Assembly (NCBI RefSeq): GCF_036492635.1
Contig: NZ_AP025307.1
Span: 231,323-295,322 of the forward strand
DNA from: Aureibacter tunicatorum
GTDB lineage: Bacteria; Bacteroidota; Bacteroidia; Cytophagales; Cyclobacteriaceae
Direction: 5' to 3'
Length of the DNA stretch: 64,000 bases
The notes beneath the pieces are model-generated. The model worked only from the letters and a program-made list of their open reading frames with translations, was not told the origin of the DNA and did not search any database. Every line of letters starts with the position of its first letter. Position 1 is the stretch's first letter. Shown here piece by piece: positions 44,864-54,999 of this stretch. Made by a program: the position numbers and the translations under genes.

Positions 44864-46618
44864 CATCTTGTATGCTTGTTTAATATGAATAAAGCCACAA
44901 TTTAACCAGTACAAGAAAACAATTGCATTATAATTTTTGGATAGTCAATGCGATAAGATCATTCTGAGCATGGATATTGAGATGCTAGTAAAACAACTAT
45001 TTTGCGGAATTTTAATTGAAAATTTTGGCAATTTATCGAAATACTCAATAATATTTTACCAGAAATCAAGTAATGATATTTTATGAAATAAATCGCACGA
45101 AAAGCAATATTTTTAGATAGGGTGTTTGTCTGTAAGATTGTATTAAAAAGAGGGAAGGGAATTATCGACATTAATAAATATAAGTAGGGATACGGTAGTT
45201 TATTTACTAAATCGATTCTTCCACTTCCACTTTCTTTTTGGATGTTGCGGATTTATTGTGGGGCAATTAACTTTTGCATATTTGTCGAGTTTTTGCCCCG
45301 ATGCTTTCATTTATATCTTGATAATTTAAAGCAGCTTAGGTCTTTGCTTATTTTTTAAGCTCATTAGTTAACGATCCAAAGCTATAATATTGTACACAAT
45401 ATTTGCTAAAATTCATCACTCACTCTCACTCTTGCTGCAAATTATTGAAATTTTCTCAATTTCTTAATTTGCCCTAATACTTGAGAAGCTAGTATTGCAT
45501 GAATACTACAAAATCATCCCTTTTGCATAATTTTTTTTGAATATAACTAAAAAAAAAGTATTCCAAAGGCAATTGCTTCAAATAGTTTTAAAAACATATT
45601 TTAGGTTAGAAGTATATTTATTTTTTATATAATATATTTGATATATTCTTTCCTAATTGTAAATAATTATTCTCAAAGTGGTTCTTTTTTTAACAAATAT
45701 ACTCACTAGCATATCCATAAAGGCAATTTTAATATACACTTATAGATTTTTGTTATTTGCTTATATTTTGCAGGTATAATTGTGTTATTAAAGAAACAAA
45801 TTATTATTTATAAATAAATTATTGCTGTGAACATATATTATATTTTTTCAAGAATACTTTATTTAGATACTTGAACAGTATTAATGGAATAGTTTCCAAT
45901 TTCCTTTTAAAGTTACGGCTAAAGCTAAAGCTAAAATGCTTCTAAACAGAAAAATTTATCGTTGAGTTTTGTTTCGAGTGATAATGAGTGGTTTGAATCA
46001 GAGGTTAATTTCTTTTTATATATGATTTTGCGATAAATACTGTGTCAGGATTTTTTGCATTTGGAATACATGTGATTGATGTATTCTTCCATGTTAGAGT
46101 CAAATATTTGTTTACAAATATATTAGCTTCCTCTGGATTAATTGTGGTTAATAATATAGTTACATTTATGATTATTATAGTTATAATATTGATGTAATTT
46201 ATATTAATTGAAGTGGTAATAAAGTATCTATATTAGTGCAGTTTTATGCAGGAAAAAACATAAATTAAAATTGAGTTAACAAATGAGATGTGATTTAGTG
46301 AGGAATGCTTTAAGAATAAAATATGGTTAAGGTTAGGTAATAAAATATATTAAAATGCTCTTTAGTTTATTTAAAGTATATTATTTTATCTAAATATGAT
46401 ATTTTAAAATACAATATAGGGTTTGTTTTGAAAGTTTACTTAATAATATGATAAAATGGATACACTGTTATTTTTTATTTCTATGCGCTAAATTGCGTTC
46501 GAAGTAATGGAAAAGGGGAATTTTTTAATGGTAAATAAATACACATTTAAGTATTGGAAAAGTATTAAATAAAATATATAAAGTAAAAATTAATAGTATA
46601 GGTAAAACAAGTACGGGA
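44864..46618. other. 1.75-kb AT-rich stretch without a convincing gene
   Basis: No ORF longer than 70 codons with a recognisable motif lies here on either strand. I see a GGGGCAA/TTGCCCC inverted repeat (45260-45266 with 45293-45299), a triple GCTAAA repeat (45918-45935), and long A/T-rich tracts. No tRNA, IS end or clear promoter box was found. The last part should hold the promoter of the receptor gene at 46619. A 36-codon reverse ORF (45200-45310) is not supported. Confidence 0.5.
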
Positions 46619-49384
46619 ATGAGGTTAAAATTACTATTATTCAGCTTAGCACTTGCTTTGAATAGCATTGTTGTGTTTGCTCAGTCTGACTATTCGGTTA
46701 GAGGCAAGGTGATAGATTTAAAAAGCAAGAACGCGATTGCTGATGCTAAAGTCTCTATTAAAGCAAAGAAGCAGGGTACAATGACTAATGGGGACGGGGA
46801 GTTTTATTTCAAAGGCTTGCGGGAAGGAAGTTATTCATTAAGCATTGAAAGCGATCAATACGATAATGTTGAGATGAATTTTATTTATTCAGGCGAGCCT
46901 ATTGATCTTGGAGAAATATACCTTCAAATAAAGCATAAAGACACGGATTATATGCCAGTAATCTATCTCGACGAAACTGAAGACGAATCAGGTGCATCAA
47001 CTCAGAATATTGCAGGGATGTTGTCATCTTCCAGAGATGTTTTTGTTTCAAAGGCAAGCTACCAATTAGGTTCTACTGGCAGGTTTAGAGTGCGGGGATA
47101 TGATTCCGACATGACTCAAATGACTTTGAATGGTGTGACCATGAATGATCAAGAGACGGGAAGAATTTTCTGGTCAAACTGGGGAGGATTAAATGACGTT
47201 ATGCGCAATACTGATATCAATACAGGGATTTCCAGATCCGAGTATTCTTTTGGCGGAGTTGGAGGAAGTACTGATATTGATGTTAGAGCGGCTTCTCAAC
47301 GCAAGCAAGTTAGAGCCTCTTATGCGTTAAGCAATAGAAGCTATCGCAATAGGTTTATGCTTACTGCTTCCACTGGACTAATGGAAAATGGGTGGGCTTT
47401 TTCTGGCTCGTTTTCAAGAAGATGGACAGAAAGCGGCTATATTGAAGGAACACCATATGATGCTTGGAGCTATTATTTAGCTGCTCAAAAAGTATTTAAT
47501 GAAAAGCATTCCTTAAATTTAACTGTTTTCGGCGCTCCACAACGAAGAGGAAAAAGCACTGCTTCGATTCAACCAGTATATGATGGTGTTGGTGATAATT
47601 ATTACAATCCTTATTGGGGTTATCAAAATGGAGAAGTGAGAAGTTCGAGAGTCAGTGATTATCATCAACCTGTAGCACTGTTAACGCATGACTGGAATAT
47701 AAGTGATAATACCAAGTTAATAACATCTGCCGGATATAAGTTTGGCAGAGGAGGACAGGAGAGGTTGAATTGGTATAATACGCAAGATCCTCGTCCGGAT
47801 TATTACAGAAATATAGAGCCTTATAATCGATATTACGACACTTATTACAATCCAGGGTCTCCAGATTATATGAATCCAGCTATGGAGGGCGAGGTTAATC
47901 AAGCTTGGTCAGAATGGAGTTCAGATCCAACAAAGAGCCAAATCAATTGGGATCGCATGTACGCTGTGAATGCTTCTTCAGATGAAGAAGGCGGTAAAAG
48001 AGCTAAGTATATAATGGAAGGTCAATATTCGGACATTCAGCAGTATAATTTCAATTCATTATTGAAGTCCAATATTTCAGATAATGTGGAATTGACTGGA
48101 GGCTTGGAATATAGACATTATACCAGCAGAATACATAAAAGAGTTGAGGACTTGCTGGGCGCTGATTATTGGGTGGATATTGACCAATTCGCTGAGAGGG
48201 AGTTTGGAAAAGGAAGTGATCAGTCCCAAAGCGACTTGAGAAATCCAAATCGAAAGGTTAAAGAGGGCGATGTATTTGGCTATGATTATGATGCGAATAT
48301 TAGACACTATGGAACTTTCCTTCAAGCTAGCGTTACAGGAAATAAGGTTGATTATTACATAGGCGCTCAATTTTCATATACGCAACAGTGGAGAAAAGGA
48401 AATATGCAAAATGGTATGTTCCCTGAAAACTCTTATGGCGATTCAGAAAAGCTGAACTTTATGAACTACGGCATCAAAGGTGGAGCAACTTATAAAGTTG
48501 ACGGCAGGCATATGTTCCATGCGAACGCTGCGTTCATTACAAGACCTCCAAGCTTTAGAAACTCATATATTTCCCCAAGAACAAGAAATACTTCGGTGGA
48601 TGATGTTGCTGAATTGAATAGTGAAAAAATTTATTCAAGTGATGTAAGCTATACTTATAGGTCTTCGATGGTTGACTTCAGGTTAACGGGGTATTATACA
48701 TATATGGAAGACAAGACCAAGTTGATGAACTTTTTCTGGGATGATGAAAACTCATTTGTGAATTTTATTGAAACTGGAATTGATCAAAAGAATTATGGTC
48801 TAGAAATGGGATTGGATGTAAAGTTGAGCCCTTCGTTTTCAGTTTCTTCTGCTTTAGCTATGGGTAAAAATATGTACGCGGACAACTTTACTGTACAGGC
48901 ATATCAGGATAATAATGAACAACGTGTGATAGATCCTCAAGAGGTTTATTCAAAGAATTTCAGAGCAAGCGGGTCTCCACAGACAGCCATGAATATTGGT
49001 GTTCGATATAATTCATCGAACTATTGGTGGGTAGGACTTGATGCCAATTATTTCGATCATATTTACATGGACTTCAACCCAGTGTTAAGAAATGAGGACA
49101 CTTTCAACAACACGGATGTATTTAGCGATGGAAACCTTTCATGGACTCCTGAAAGGTTGGATGGCCAGTTTACTATGGACTTTTCTGCTGGAAAATCTTG
49201 GAAGATTGATGAAGTATATTTGAGGCTTAATCTTTCTGTATCCAATTTGCTTGACAATACTGATTTTAGAACAGGAGGTTACGAGCAATTGAGATTTGAT
49301 AGAAGCGAGCCTAGCAAGTTCCCTTCTAAATATTACTACGCTTATGGGCGTACATATTTCTTGAATGTTAGCGTGAGTTTTTAA
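46619..49384 (+). CDS. TonB-dependent receptor with CarboxypepD_reg-like N-terminal domain
   Basis: The 921-residue protein has a signal peptide (MRLKLLLFSLALALNSIVVFAQ), a CarboxypepD_reg-like domain (about 25-105: VRGKVIDLKSKNAIADAKVSIKA, GDGEFYFKGLREGSYSL), a plug (about 120-225: GRFRVRGYDSDMTQMTLNGV, GGVGGSTDIDVRA) and a 22-strand-type barrel to a terminal Phe (LNVSVSF). It takes up a ligand across the outer membrane using TonB energy. There is no SusD-like partner next to it. The following genes encode lipoproteins and nucleases, so the ligand is likely a nucleic-acid-derived molecule. A 12-base gap links it to the next gene. Confidence 0.9.
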   Translation: MRLKLLLFSLALALNSIVVFAQSDYSVRGKVIDLKSKNAIADAKVSIKAKKQGTMTNGDGEFYFKGLREGSYSLSIESDQYDNVEMNFIYSGEPIDLGEIYLQIKHKDTDYMPVIYLDETEDESGASTQNIAGMLSSSRDVFVSKASYQLGSTGRFRVRGYDSDMTQMTLNGVTMNDQETGRIFWSNWGGLNDVMRNTDINTGISRSEYSFGGVGGSTDIDVRAASQRKQVRASYALSNRSYRNRFMLTASTGLMENGWAFSGSFSRRWTESGYIEGTPYDAWSYYLAAQKVFNEKHSLNLTVFGAPQRRGKSTASIQPVYDGVGDNYYNPYWGYQNGEVRSSRVSDYHQPVALLTHDWNISDNTKLITSAGYKFGRGGQERLNWYNTQDPRPDYYRNIEPYNRYYDTYYNPGSPDYMNPAMEGEVNQAWSEWSSDPTKSQINWDRMYAVNASSDEEGGKRAKYIMEGQYSDIQQYNFNSLLKSNISDNVELTGGLEYRHYTSRIHKRVEDLLGADYWVDIDQFAEREFGKGSDQSQSDLRNPNRKVKEGDVFGYDYDANIRHYGTFLQASVTGNKVDYYIGAQFSYTQQWRKGNMQNGMFPENSYGDSEKLNFMNYGIKGGATYKVDGRHMFHANAAFITRPPSFRNSYISPRTRNTSVDDVAELNSEKIYSSDVSYTYRSSMVDFRLTGYYTYMEDKTKLMNFFWDDENSFVNFIETGIDQKNYGLEMGLDVKLSPSFSVSSALAMGKNMYADNFTVQAYQDNNEQRVIDPQEVYSKNFRASGSPQTAMNIGVRYNSSNYWWVGLDANYFDHIYMDFNPVLRNEDTFNNTDVFSDGNLSWTPERLDGQFTMDFSAGKSWKIDEVYLRLNLSVSNLLDNTDFRTGGYEQLRFDRSEPSKFPSKYYYAYGRTYFLNVSVSF

Positions 49385-49395
49385 AGTGAAGAATT

Positions 49396-50742
49396 ATGAA
49401 GAATATAATTAAAATTAAATTTAGCTTTCTAATGATTCTTGTTGTTCTTGGACTTGGATCATGCGTGGACTTCAATGATAAAGATAATGAGCCTGTGAAT
49501 GGTTTTGAGCCAGCTCAAAGTGTTTTAATAAGCGAGTTGCATGCGGAATATGCTCAATCAGGAGGTTCCGATGTAAAGATCGAGAAGGATGTTTCCATTG
49601 CGGGTATAGTCACCATGACTTCTTCTGAAGATAATCTATACTACAAGCAAGCTTTTATTCAAGATGAGTCAGGGGCTATCGCGGTTATGTTCAACGGTTC
49701 ATCTTCGATTTTGAATGCTGGCAACGAGCTAACCATTAATTTGAAAGACATGGTTTTGAGCGAGTATGCTGGTCTTTTGCAATTGACAGATAATCCGTTT
49801 TATGAGAATAATGAAGTCTCAGGTTATAGCGGGCTTGACATTGTAACTGGAGAGGAGAAGTGGCATGTATCTGCTGAAAATAAAGGTACTGCGCATTTAA
49901 TCAAAGTAATTTCTATTGATGAGTTCAATGCTAAAGCTTTTGAATTGCAAGGTCAACTAATTGCCATTGAAGACGTGCAGTTTAAGTTTCCGGATGATAC
50001 TTGGGCTGATCCTGAAAAAACAAATGGGGACAATAGAACAATAGCTGATTGCAGTGGCAACGAAACGATAGTAAGAACAAGAGGATCATCCACTTTTGCT
50101 ACTGAAAAAGTTCCAACAGGCAAAGGAAGGATTGTAGGTTGTGTTGGGATATTCAATTCAACAGCTCAGTTGTATGTGAGACATCCTGATGAACTTGATA
50201 TGGAAAATGAAAGATGCGGAGAAGAAGGAATTGTTTTTAAAGAGGACTTCAATGCTGTGGTAGCGGGCGAGCCTATAGCATTTACAAGCTGGATGAATGC
50301 CATGGAGAGTGGAAATACTGACGTGTTATGGGTAGGAGATGTATTCTATGATGACAAATCCGCGGCTGTTAGCGCTTACCAATCAGGAGTGGAAGATATT
50401 AGGTCTTGGTTGATTAGTCCTGAGATTGATATGTCTGGGGCACAAAGCATGATTGCGAGTTTTGATTCAAAATTCGGACATGATAATGGAGCTGAGCTTA
50501 AAGTTATGATTTCAGAGAATTTTAACGGGACGAATATCACTGACGCTACTTGGACAGAGTTTGATTACGCAAAGCCTGACGCACCTACTTCGGGTAATTT
50601 CAGCCAATGGAAAAACTCCGGAGAGATTGATATATCAGCATATTCGGGCAAGAAAATCAATATTGGATTTTTGTATGTGGCTTCCGATGGCTCTGTAGCT
50701 AGTACTACCAAGTTTCAAATAAAAAACTTGTTGGTGAAATAA
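49396..50742 (+). CDS. DUF5689 lipoprotein with C-terminal choice-of-anchor-J-like domain
   Basis: The 448-residue protein has a lipobox LGSC (Cys23). A DUF5689 domain occupies about 45-270: VSIAGIVTMTSSEDNLYYKQAFIQDESGAIAVMF opens an OB-like barrel, then LNAGNELTINLKDMVLSEYAGLLQL. It ends DELDMENERCGEEG. The C-terminal part (about 278-448: FKEDFNAVVAGEPIAFTSWMN, DIRSWLISPEIDMSG) is a jellyroll of the choice-of-anchor J type. The strand pattern resembles the OB domains of secreted nucleases, so nucleic-acid or nucleotide binding at the surface is plausible inference. It is 12 bases after the receptor gene. Confidence 0.85.
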   Translation: MKNIIKIKFSFLMILVVLGLGSCVDFNDKDNEPVNGFEPAQSVLISELHAEYAQSGGSDVKIEKDVSIAGIVTMTSSEDNLYYKQAFIQDESGAIAVMFNGSSSILNAGNELTINLKDMVLSEYAGLLQLTDNPFYENNEVSGYSGLDIVTGEEKWHVSAENKGTAHLIKVISIDEFNAKAFELQGQLIAIEDVQFKFPDDTWADPEKTNGDNRTIADCSGNETIVRTRGSSTFATEKVPTGKGRIVGCVGIFNSTAQLYVRHPDELDMENERCGEEGIVFKEDFNAVVAGEPIAFTSWMNAMESGNTDVLWVGDVFYDDKSAAVSAYQSGVEDIRSWLISPEIDMSGAQSMIASFDSKFGHDNGAELKVMISENFNGTNITDATWTEFDYAKPDAPTSGNFSQWKNSGEIDISAYSGKKINIGFLYVASDGSVASTTKFQIKNLLVK

Positions 50743-50761
50743 AACTGAATTTACAAACTAT

Positions 50762-50790
50762 TCATGGCGGAGCATATTGATTCGCCATGA
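50762..50790 (+). terminator. Hairpin between DUF5689 genes
   Basis: An 8-bp stem (50762-50769 with 50783-50790) and a 13-base loop lie 19 bases after the first DUF5689 gene. There is no T-run, so it may be a partial terminator or an RNA-stability element that sets expression of the genes after it. Confidence 0.45.
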
Positions 50791-50838
50791 TATTTAAAAC
50801 ACCATTTATTATAAATTTCTACACTAAACCTTTTAAGA

Positions 50839-52740
50839 ATGAAAATCTTAACACACAATTTGAAATGGGCATTTATGCTCTTGGTGAGTGTTTTTTTAAT
50901 TTCTGGATGCGGTGATGATGAAGTCGCAGTTCCTGAAAAGCCAGATGAGCCGGATCCGGATCCGGAAGTAACGATTACTTCAATTAGTGACTTGAAATCA
51001 AACTATGACAACGCATTGATTCAAATCACGGATGATTTGACAATTGAAGGAGTGGTGGTAGCCAATGACGAGTCAGGCAATTTTTACAAAGAAATTATCA
51101 TTCAAGATGATGTGGAAGGTATTCGAGTGAAATTGAATAAAAAGGACTTGTTTGCGGATTATCCTGTAGGCTCCAAAGTTAGAATTTCTGCAATGGATTT
51201 ATACTTGGGAGATTACGGCGGTGAAATTCAGCTTGGCTCTATTTATGAGGAGAAAATAGGACAAATTCCTGAAGATCAAATTGCCGATCATATTACAAAA
51301 ATCTCCGATGAGGAGGAAGTTAATGCTGAAGTGGTTGCGATTAATGATATTGACAAGTCTTATGTTGGAAAGTTGATAACTATTGAGAATGTACAGTTTG
51401 TTGCTTCAGAACTAGGGAGAAACTGGGTGGATGACAATGCCGAATACCCAAGTAACAGAACTGTGGAAGATGCCGAAAACAATTCAATTGTGGTAAGAAC
51501 AAGCAATTTTGCGTCTTTCAAATCAGAGGCTTTGCCTACAGGAAGCGGAAAAATCACTGCAGTGTTAAGCATCTATAATGACACATATCAATTAGCCGTT
51601 AGACAAACTTCTGATGCTGAAATGACAGGAGACAGATTCGATATTGACATTGATTTTGGAACTGAGATAAGCCTTGAAACTGTACTGATGAGACATGCTG
51701 GAGAGGATGTGGATTTCACTGAAGCAGAACATATTGTTGTGACAGTGACTGCGAACCCTGAAAGTGTAAGCGATAATATTCCAGATTTTATTGTTTATGC
51801 TCAAGATGCAAGCAGAGGCATTAATTTAAATATTAATGATAAGACAAATATTTCTTCAGCGCTTAAAGTCGGTGATAAAGTTAAAGTTGCTTTGCAAGGT
51901 TTGACTTTGAAATCCTTTAATGGAGTTATGCAGCTTGAAAATGTCAACACAACTCAGCATTTAGAGCCAATTAGCGAAGGGAATAATGTTGACCCATTGG
52001 AATTGACAATTGACGCGATTACAAATGATCACATGTCTATGTTCATTAAGATTGTTGATGTTCAATATAAGAACGTGCCTGCAACTTTCAAGGAAAATAC
52101 CAATCTGAAAGACTGTAATGGAAATGAAATAGCTACTTACACAAGAAAAGAAGCAAGCTTTGCGGATGCTAATGTTCCGGAAGATAATGGAGTGTTCTTA
52201 GGTTTTGTTTCTTCGTTTAACAAGCTTCAATTAGTTGTAGGCGCCCCTTCGGATTTGAACATGAATAAAGAAAGATGCGATGAAGATGAGGTGCCTCCTG
52301 TTGAAGGTGATGGAGTCTATGACTTCTATCAAATTGATGAAGCTGGATTTACTAACATGGGATGGAAAGTTGGAGAAAAAATATACTTTGGAAGCCAAGC
52401 GTTTGAAGGTGTGAAGTTTGGCACATCAAGTATATCTGGTGATATTTCTTTGGACTTTATCGCTGATGGTGATGTAACTGTGAAAGTGTATGGTTTGGCT
52501 TGGAAAGGAGCTGTTAATCCATTTAGTATTCAAATTGGAGGGGAAATCCAAGAAGCTACTTTTAGAGCTCATGATGAAATAACTGGAAGTTCAGGCGTAA
52601 GACCATTGGATTATAATGAAACTACTGATGTGCAAGAATTTGAATTTACTGGATTATCAGAAACTAATTCATTAACAATTACTAGTGGTCAAAAAGCTAG
52701 AATAGTTATTTATAAAATAGAAATAGTTGAGAAAAATTAA
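50839..52740 (+). CDS. Lipoprotein with two DUF5689 domains
   Basis: The 633-residue protein has a lipobox ISGC (Cys24) and an acidic Pro/Asp/Glu linker. Two DUF5689 domains follow (about 47-255 and 280-475): LTIEGVVVANDESGNFYKEIIIQDDVEGIRVKL with GSKVRISAMDLYLGDYGGEIQLG in the first, and VTANPESVSDNIPDFIVYAQDASRGINL with GDKVKVALQGLTLKSFNGVMQLE in the second. A C-terminal beta-domain of about 150 residues (GVYDFYQIDEAGFTNMGW) ends the protein. The OB-like pattern suggests a surface nucleic-acid binding lipoprotein, as in its neighbour. Confidence 0.85.
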   Translation: MKILTHNLKWAFMLLVSVFLISGCGDDEVAVPEKPDEPDPDPEVTITSISDLKSNYDNALIQITDDLTIEGVVVANDESGNFYKEIIIQDDVEGIRVKLNKKDLFADYPVGSKVRISAMDLYLGDYGGEIQLGSIYEEKIGQIPEDQIADHITKISDEEEVNAEVVAINDIDKSYVGKLITIENVQFVASELGRNWVDDNAEYPSNRTVEDAENNSIVVRTSNFASFKSEALPTGSGKITAVLSIYNDTYQLAVRQTSDAEMTGDRFDIDIDFGTEISLETVLMRHAGEDVDFTEAEHIVVTVTANPESVSDNIPDFIVYAQDASRGINLNINDKTNISSALKVGDKVKVALQGLTLKSFNGVMQLENVNTTQHLEPISEGNNVDPLELTIDAITNDHMSMFIKIVDVQYKNVPATFKENTNLKDCNGNEIATYTRKEASFADANVPEDNGVFLGFVSSFNKLQLVVGAPSDLNMNKERCDEDEVPPVEGDGVYDFYQIDEAGFTNMGWKVGEKIYFGSQAFEGVKFGTSSISGDISLDFIADGDVTVKVYGLAWKGAVNPFSIQIGGEIQEATFRAHDEITGSSGVRPLDYNETTDVQEFEFTGLSETNSLTITSGQKARIVIYKIEIVEKN

Positions 52741-52753
52741 TGCAAATTTTATT

Positions 52754-52780
52754 AAAGTCCTTTAGCCTATAAAGGACTTT
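52754..52780 (+). terminator. Hairpin between DUF5689 and endonuclease I genes
   Basis: A perfect 11-bp stem (52754-52764 with 52770-52780) with a 5-base loop lies 14 bases after the stop. It is followed by AATTTTATTAATTTTT rather than a straight T-run. It may attenuate rather than stop transcription of the nuclease gene that starts 24 bases on. Confidence 0.6.
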
Positions 52781-52803
52781 AATTTTATTAATTTTTGAGA
52801 GAA

Positions 52804-53850
52804 ATGAGGAGAGGATATTTAAAGTGGCGCATTGTTGTTTTTTTCTTTATTTTCGTTTTAGGGATATCCGCATGTGAAGAGAACAGCCCTGATATGGAGC
52901 TTCCTCCTGTGGAAGAACCTGAAACTCCGGAGGAACCGGAGACGCCTACAGATCCGGAAGAGCCTGAAGAACCTGAGAACCCTGTTGATCCGACGAATCC
53001 TAATGAAAACTACGGATATGTATGGCCTGATCAATTAAGCAACCAAAGAATATATGTCCAAGGAACTCCGAAGCAATATCAAGATACTGCAAAGCATCAT
53101 GTTGTTTCTGTTGGTTATGATATCTATTCTGGAGAAGTATTGGATTTGAAAGAATATTATTCCCAAGCGGTTAATTTGAATGGTCAAAATCTCAGGAGGA
53201 AGATTGCTGAAATAGCATCAAATGGAGCTAAAGAATTATCCTATGATGTTGTATGGGATATGTGTGAGGAAGGAGATGAAAATCCTTTGGATGAGTCGGA
53301 AGTTTGGTTGATATATACGGAGCAAGGAGATGATAAAGATCGTCATGTCTCAGGAAGCTCTGGATGGAATAGGGAACATGTTTGGGCAAAGTCGCATGGT
53401 GACTTTGGAACAAGAAGAGGTCCCGGCACAGATGGACATCATCTTAGAGCTTGCAATGCCAGAGAAAACTCTAGAAGAGGCAATAAAGATTTTGGCAATA
53501 CTAGCGTGCCTTATGCTTATACTCCGCCATCATCAGCCAGAGGAGATGTCGCCAGAATGATTTTCTATATGGCTTTGAGATGGAATGACAGTCATGGACT
53601 GTATGTTGATGACAAAGTTTTCAGCAGTCCGGATAAATCTCCAAGGCATGGCAAATTATCGGATTTATTGAAATGGCATCATGAAGATCCTGTGGATCCT
53701 TATGAAATTCGTCGAAACAATGTTATTTTCAAGTATCAGGAAAATAGAAACCCATTTGTCGATCATCCGGAATTAATTGACCTGATTTTTGGTGATAAGT
53801 GGGGAAGTTCTTGGGATGGAGGAGTTACACTTCAAGACAAGCCTCAATAA
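52804..53850 (+). CDS. Surface lipoprotein endonuclease I (EndA/NucM-type)
   Basis: From ATG 52804 the protein is 348 residues; a TTG three codons upstream (52795) is disfavoured. It has a lipobox ISAC (Cys24), then a Pro/Glu-rich spacer (about 35-70) that can hold the domain off the membrane. The endonuclease I domain has GWNREHVWAKSHGDF near 187-201 and the beta-beta-alpha metal motif GTDGHHLRACNARENSRRGN at 208-227. Family members cut DNA (and some RNA) nonspecifically with a Mg2+ or Ca2+ ion and a His general base. Placement in the receptor/DUF5689 operon points to extracellular nucleic-acid degradation. Confidence 0.93.
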   Translation: MRRGYLKWRIVVFFFIFVLGISACEENSPDMELPPVEEPETPEEPETPTDPEEPEEPENPVDPTNPNENYGYVWPDQLSNQRIYVQGTPKQYQDTAKHHVVSVGYDIYSGEVLDLKEYYSQAVNLNGQNLRRKIAEIASNGAKELSYDVVWDMCEEGDENPLDESEVWLIYTEQGDDKDRHVSGSSGWNREHVWAKSHGDFGTRRGPGTDGHHLRACNARENSRRGNKDFGNTSVPYAYTPPSSARGDVARMIFYMALRWNDSHGLYVDDKVFSSPDKSPRHGKLSDLLKWHHEDPVDPYEIRRNNVIFKYQENRNPFVDHPELIDLIFGDKWGSSWDGGVTLQDKPQ

Positions 53851-53886
53851 TGAGGATAAATATTGATAATATACTTTCACATGATT

Positions 53887-54933
53887 ATGAAAAAGGTATT
53901 TAGTTTTTGGTTTTTGTTTCTGTTGCTCACCTCTGTTACAGGGCTTAGTCAGCAGTACAAAGCGGGTGTTATTGCATTTTACAACTTGGAGAATCTGTTC
54001 GATACAGAGAATGATCCGAATATAAGGGATGATGAGTACACGCCCGAAGGATCAAAGTCATGGACGCAAGAGCGATATGAAAAGAAGCTTGACAATATGG
54101 CTGAAGTGATTTCAAGATTGGGAGAGGATGAATTGGGCGATCGATCTGGACCATCGATTCTTGGAATGGCTGAAATCGAGAATCGTAGAGTGCTTGAAGA
54201 TTTGGTTGCCAATAAGAAACTGGAATCAATGAATTATGGCATTGTGCATTATGATTCGCCTGACAAGAGAGGTATCGATGTTTGCATGTTGTATCGTAAA
54301 GATGTATTTGAGGTGACAAGCTCGCGGGCAGTGCCGTTTACTGTAGAAGACAAAGAAGATTTCAAGTCAAGAGATATTCTTGTGGTTACTGGAAATTACG
54401 ATGGAGAGAAAATGGACTTCATAGTATGCCATTGGCCTTCTCGTTATGGAGGAGAAAAGAAAAGCAGGCCTATGAGAATTGCCGCGGCTAAATTGACTAA
54501 GCATTTGGCTGATTCGATTCAAAATGCCAATAACAGTGAAGCGAAGATATTTATCATGGGTGATTTCAACGATGACCCAACAAATCATAGTATCAAGGAA
54601 TATTTGAATACTTCGGATGATAAGAAAGATTTGGATAACGATGAGCTTTACAATCCTTATTTGACGCTATATAAAAAAGGAATTGGGACTTTAGCTTATC
54701 GTGATAAATGGAACCTTTTTGATCAGATTATTCTAAGTCAAGAGTTATTAGAGGATGATGGCGAGTATAGATTTATCAAGGCGAAAGTTTATAACAAGAA
54801 ATGGTTGATGGTTCAAGATGGAAGGTACAAAGGGTATCCTAAAAGAACGCATGTTGGCTCGAATTATCAAGGTGGATATAGCGATCACTTTCCTGTGTAT
54901 GTAATCATTGGAAAAAAAATAGATGACGATTAA
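53887..54933 (+). CDS. Secreted endonuclease/exonuclease/phosphatase family protein
   Basis: From ATG 53887 (or 53881) the protein is 348 residues with a signal peptide (MKKVFSFWFLFLLLTSVTGLSQ). The EEP (DNase I-like) fold is plain: FYNLENLFDTENDP, LGMAEIENRRVLEDLV, VCHWPSRYGGEKKSRPMR, IMGDFNDDPT, and the C-terminal YSDHFPVYVII with the catalytic SDH. Divalent metal-dependent enzymes of this fold cleave phosphodiesters in DNA, RNA or nucleotides. It follows the endonuclease I gene by 36 bases. It is exported but without a lipobox, so it is periplasmic or secreted. A terminator follows. Confidence 0.92.
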   Translation: MKKVFSFWFLFLLLTSVTGLSQQYKAGVIAFYNLENLFDTENDPNIRDDEYTPEGSKSWTQERYEKKLDNMAEVISRLGEDELGDRSGPSILGMAEIENRRVLEDLVANKKLESMNYGIVHYDSPDKRGIDVCMLYRKDVFEVTSSRAVPFTVEDKEDFKSRDILVVTGNYDGEKMDFIVCHWPSRYGGEKKSRPMRIAAAKLTKHLADSIQNANNSEAKIFIMGDFNDDPTNHSIKEYLNTSDDKKDLDNDELYNPYLTLYKKGIGTLAYRDKWNLFDQIILSQELLEDDGEYRFIKAKVYNKKWLMVQDGRYKGYPKRTHVGSNYQGGYSDHFPVYVIIGKKIDDD

Positions 54934-54937
54934 TAAG

Positions 54938-54967
54938 AAAAGCCCTGCAGTCTTCGCGGGGTTTTTT
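54938..54967 (+). terminator. Intrinsic terminator after the first EEP gene
   Basis: A 10-bp GC-rich stem with two G-U pairs (54939-54948 with 54956-54964) and six T residues lie 4 bases after the stop. It would reduce readthrough to the second EEP gene at 55000. Confidence 0.7.
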
Positions 54968-54999
54968 AATATTATTTCATAGAACAGAATCATAAATAT

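Noticed and set aside
44959..45171. Reverse ORF of 70 codons in the gene-free stretch
   Set aside because: Low-complexity Ile/Phe/Lys/Asn sequence typical of AT-rich DNA; no motif or start signal.
45200..45310. Reverse 36-codon ORF with a basic tail in the gene-free stretch
   Set aside because: Has an ATG, a Cys-Pro motif and a Lys/Trp-rich end, but no homology or promoter can be seen; too short to support.
45918..45935. Triple GCTAAA repeat, considered as an iteron or CRISPR-like element
   Set aside because: Only three short copies with no spacing pattern; more likely chance in AT-rich DNA.
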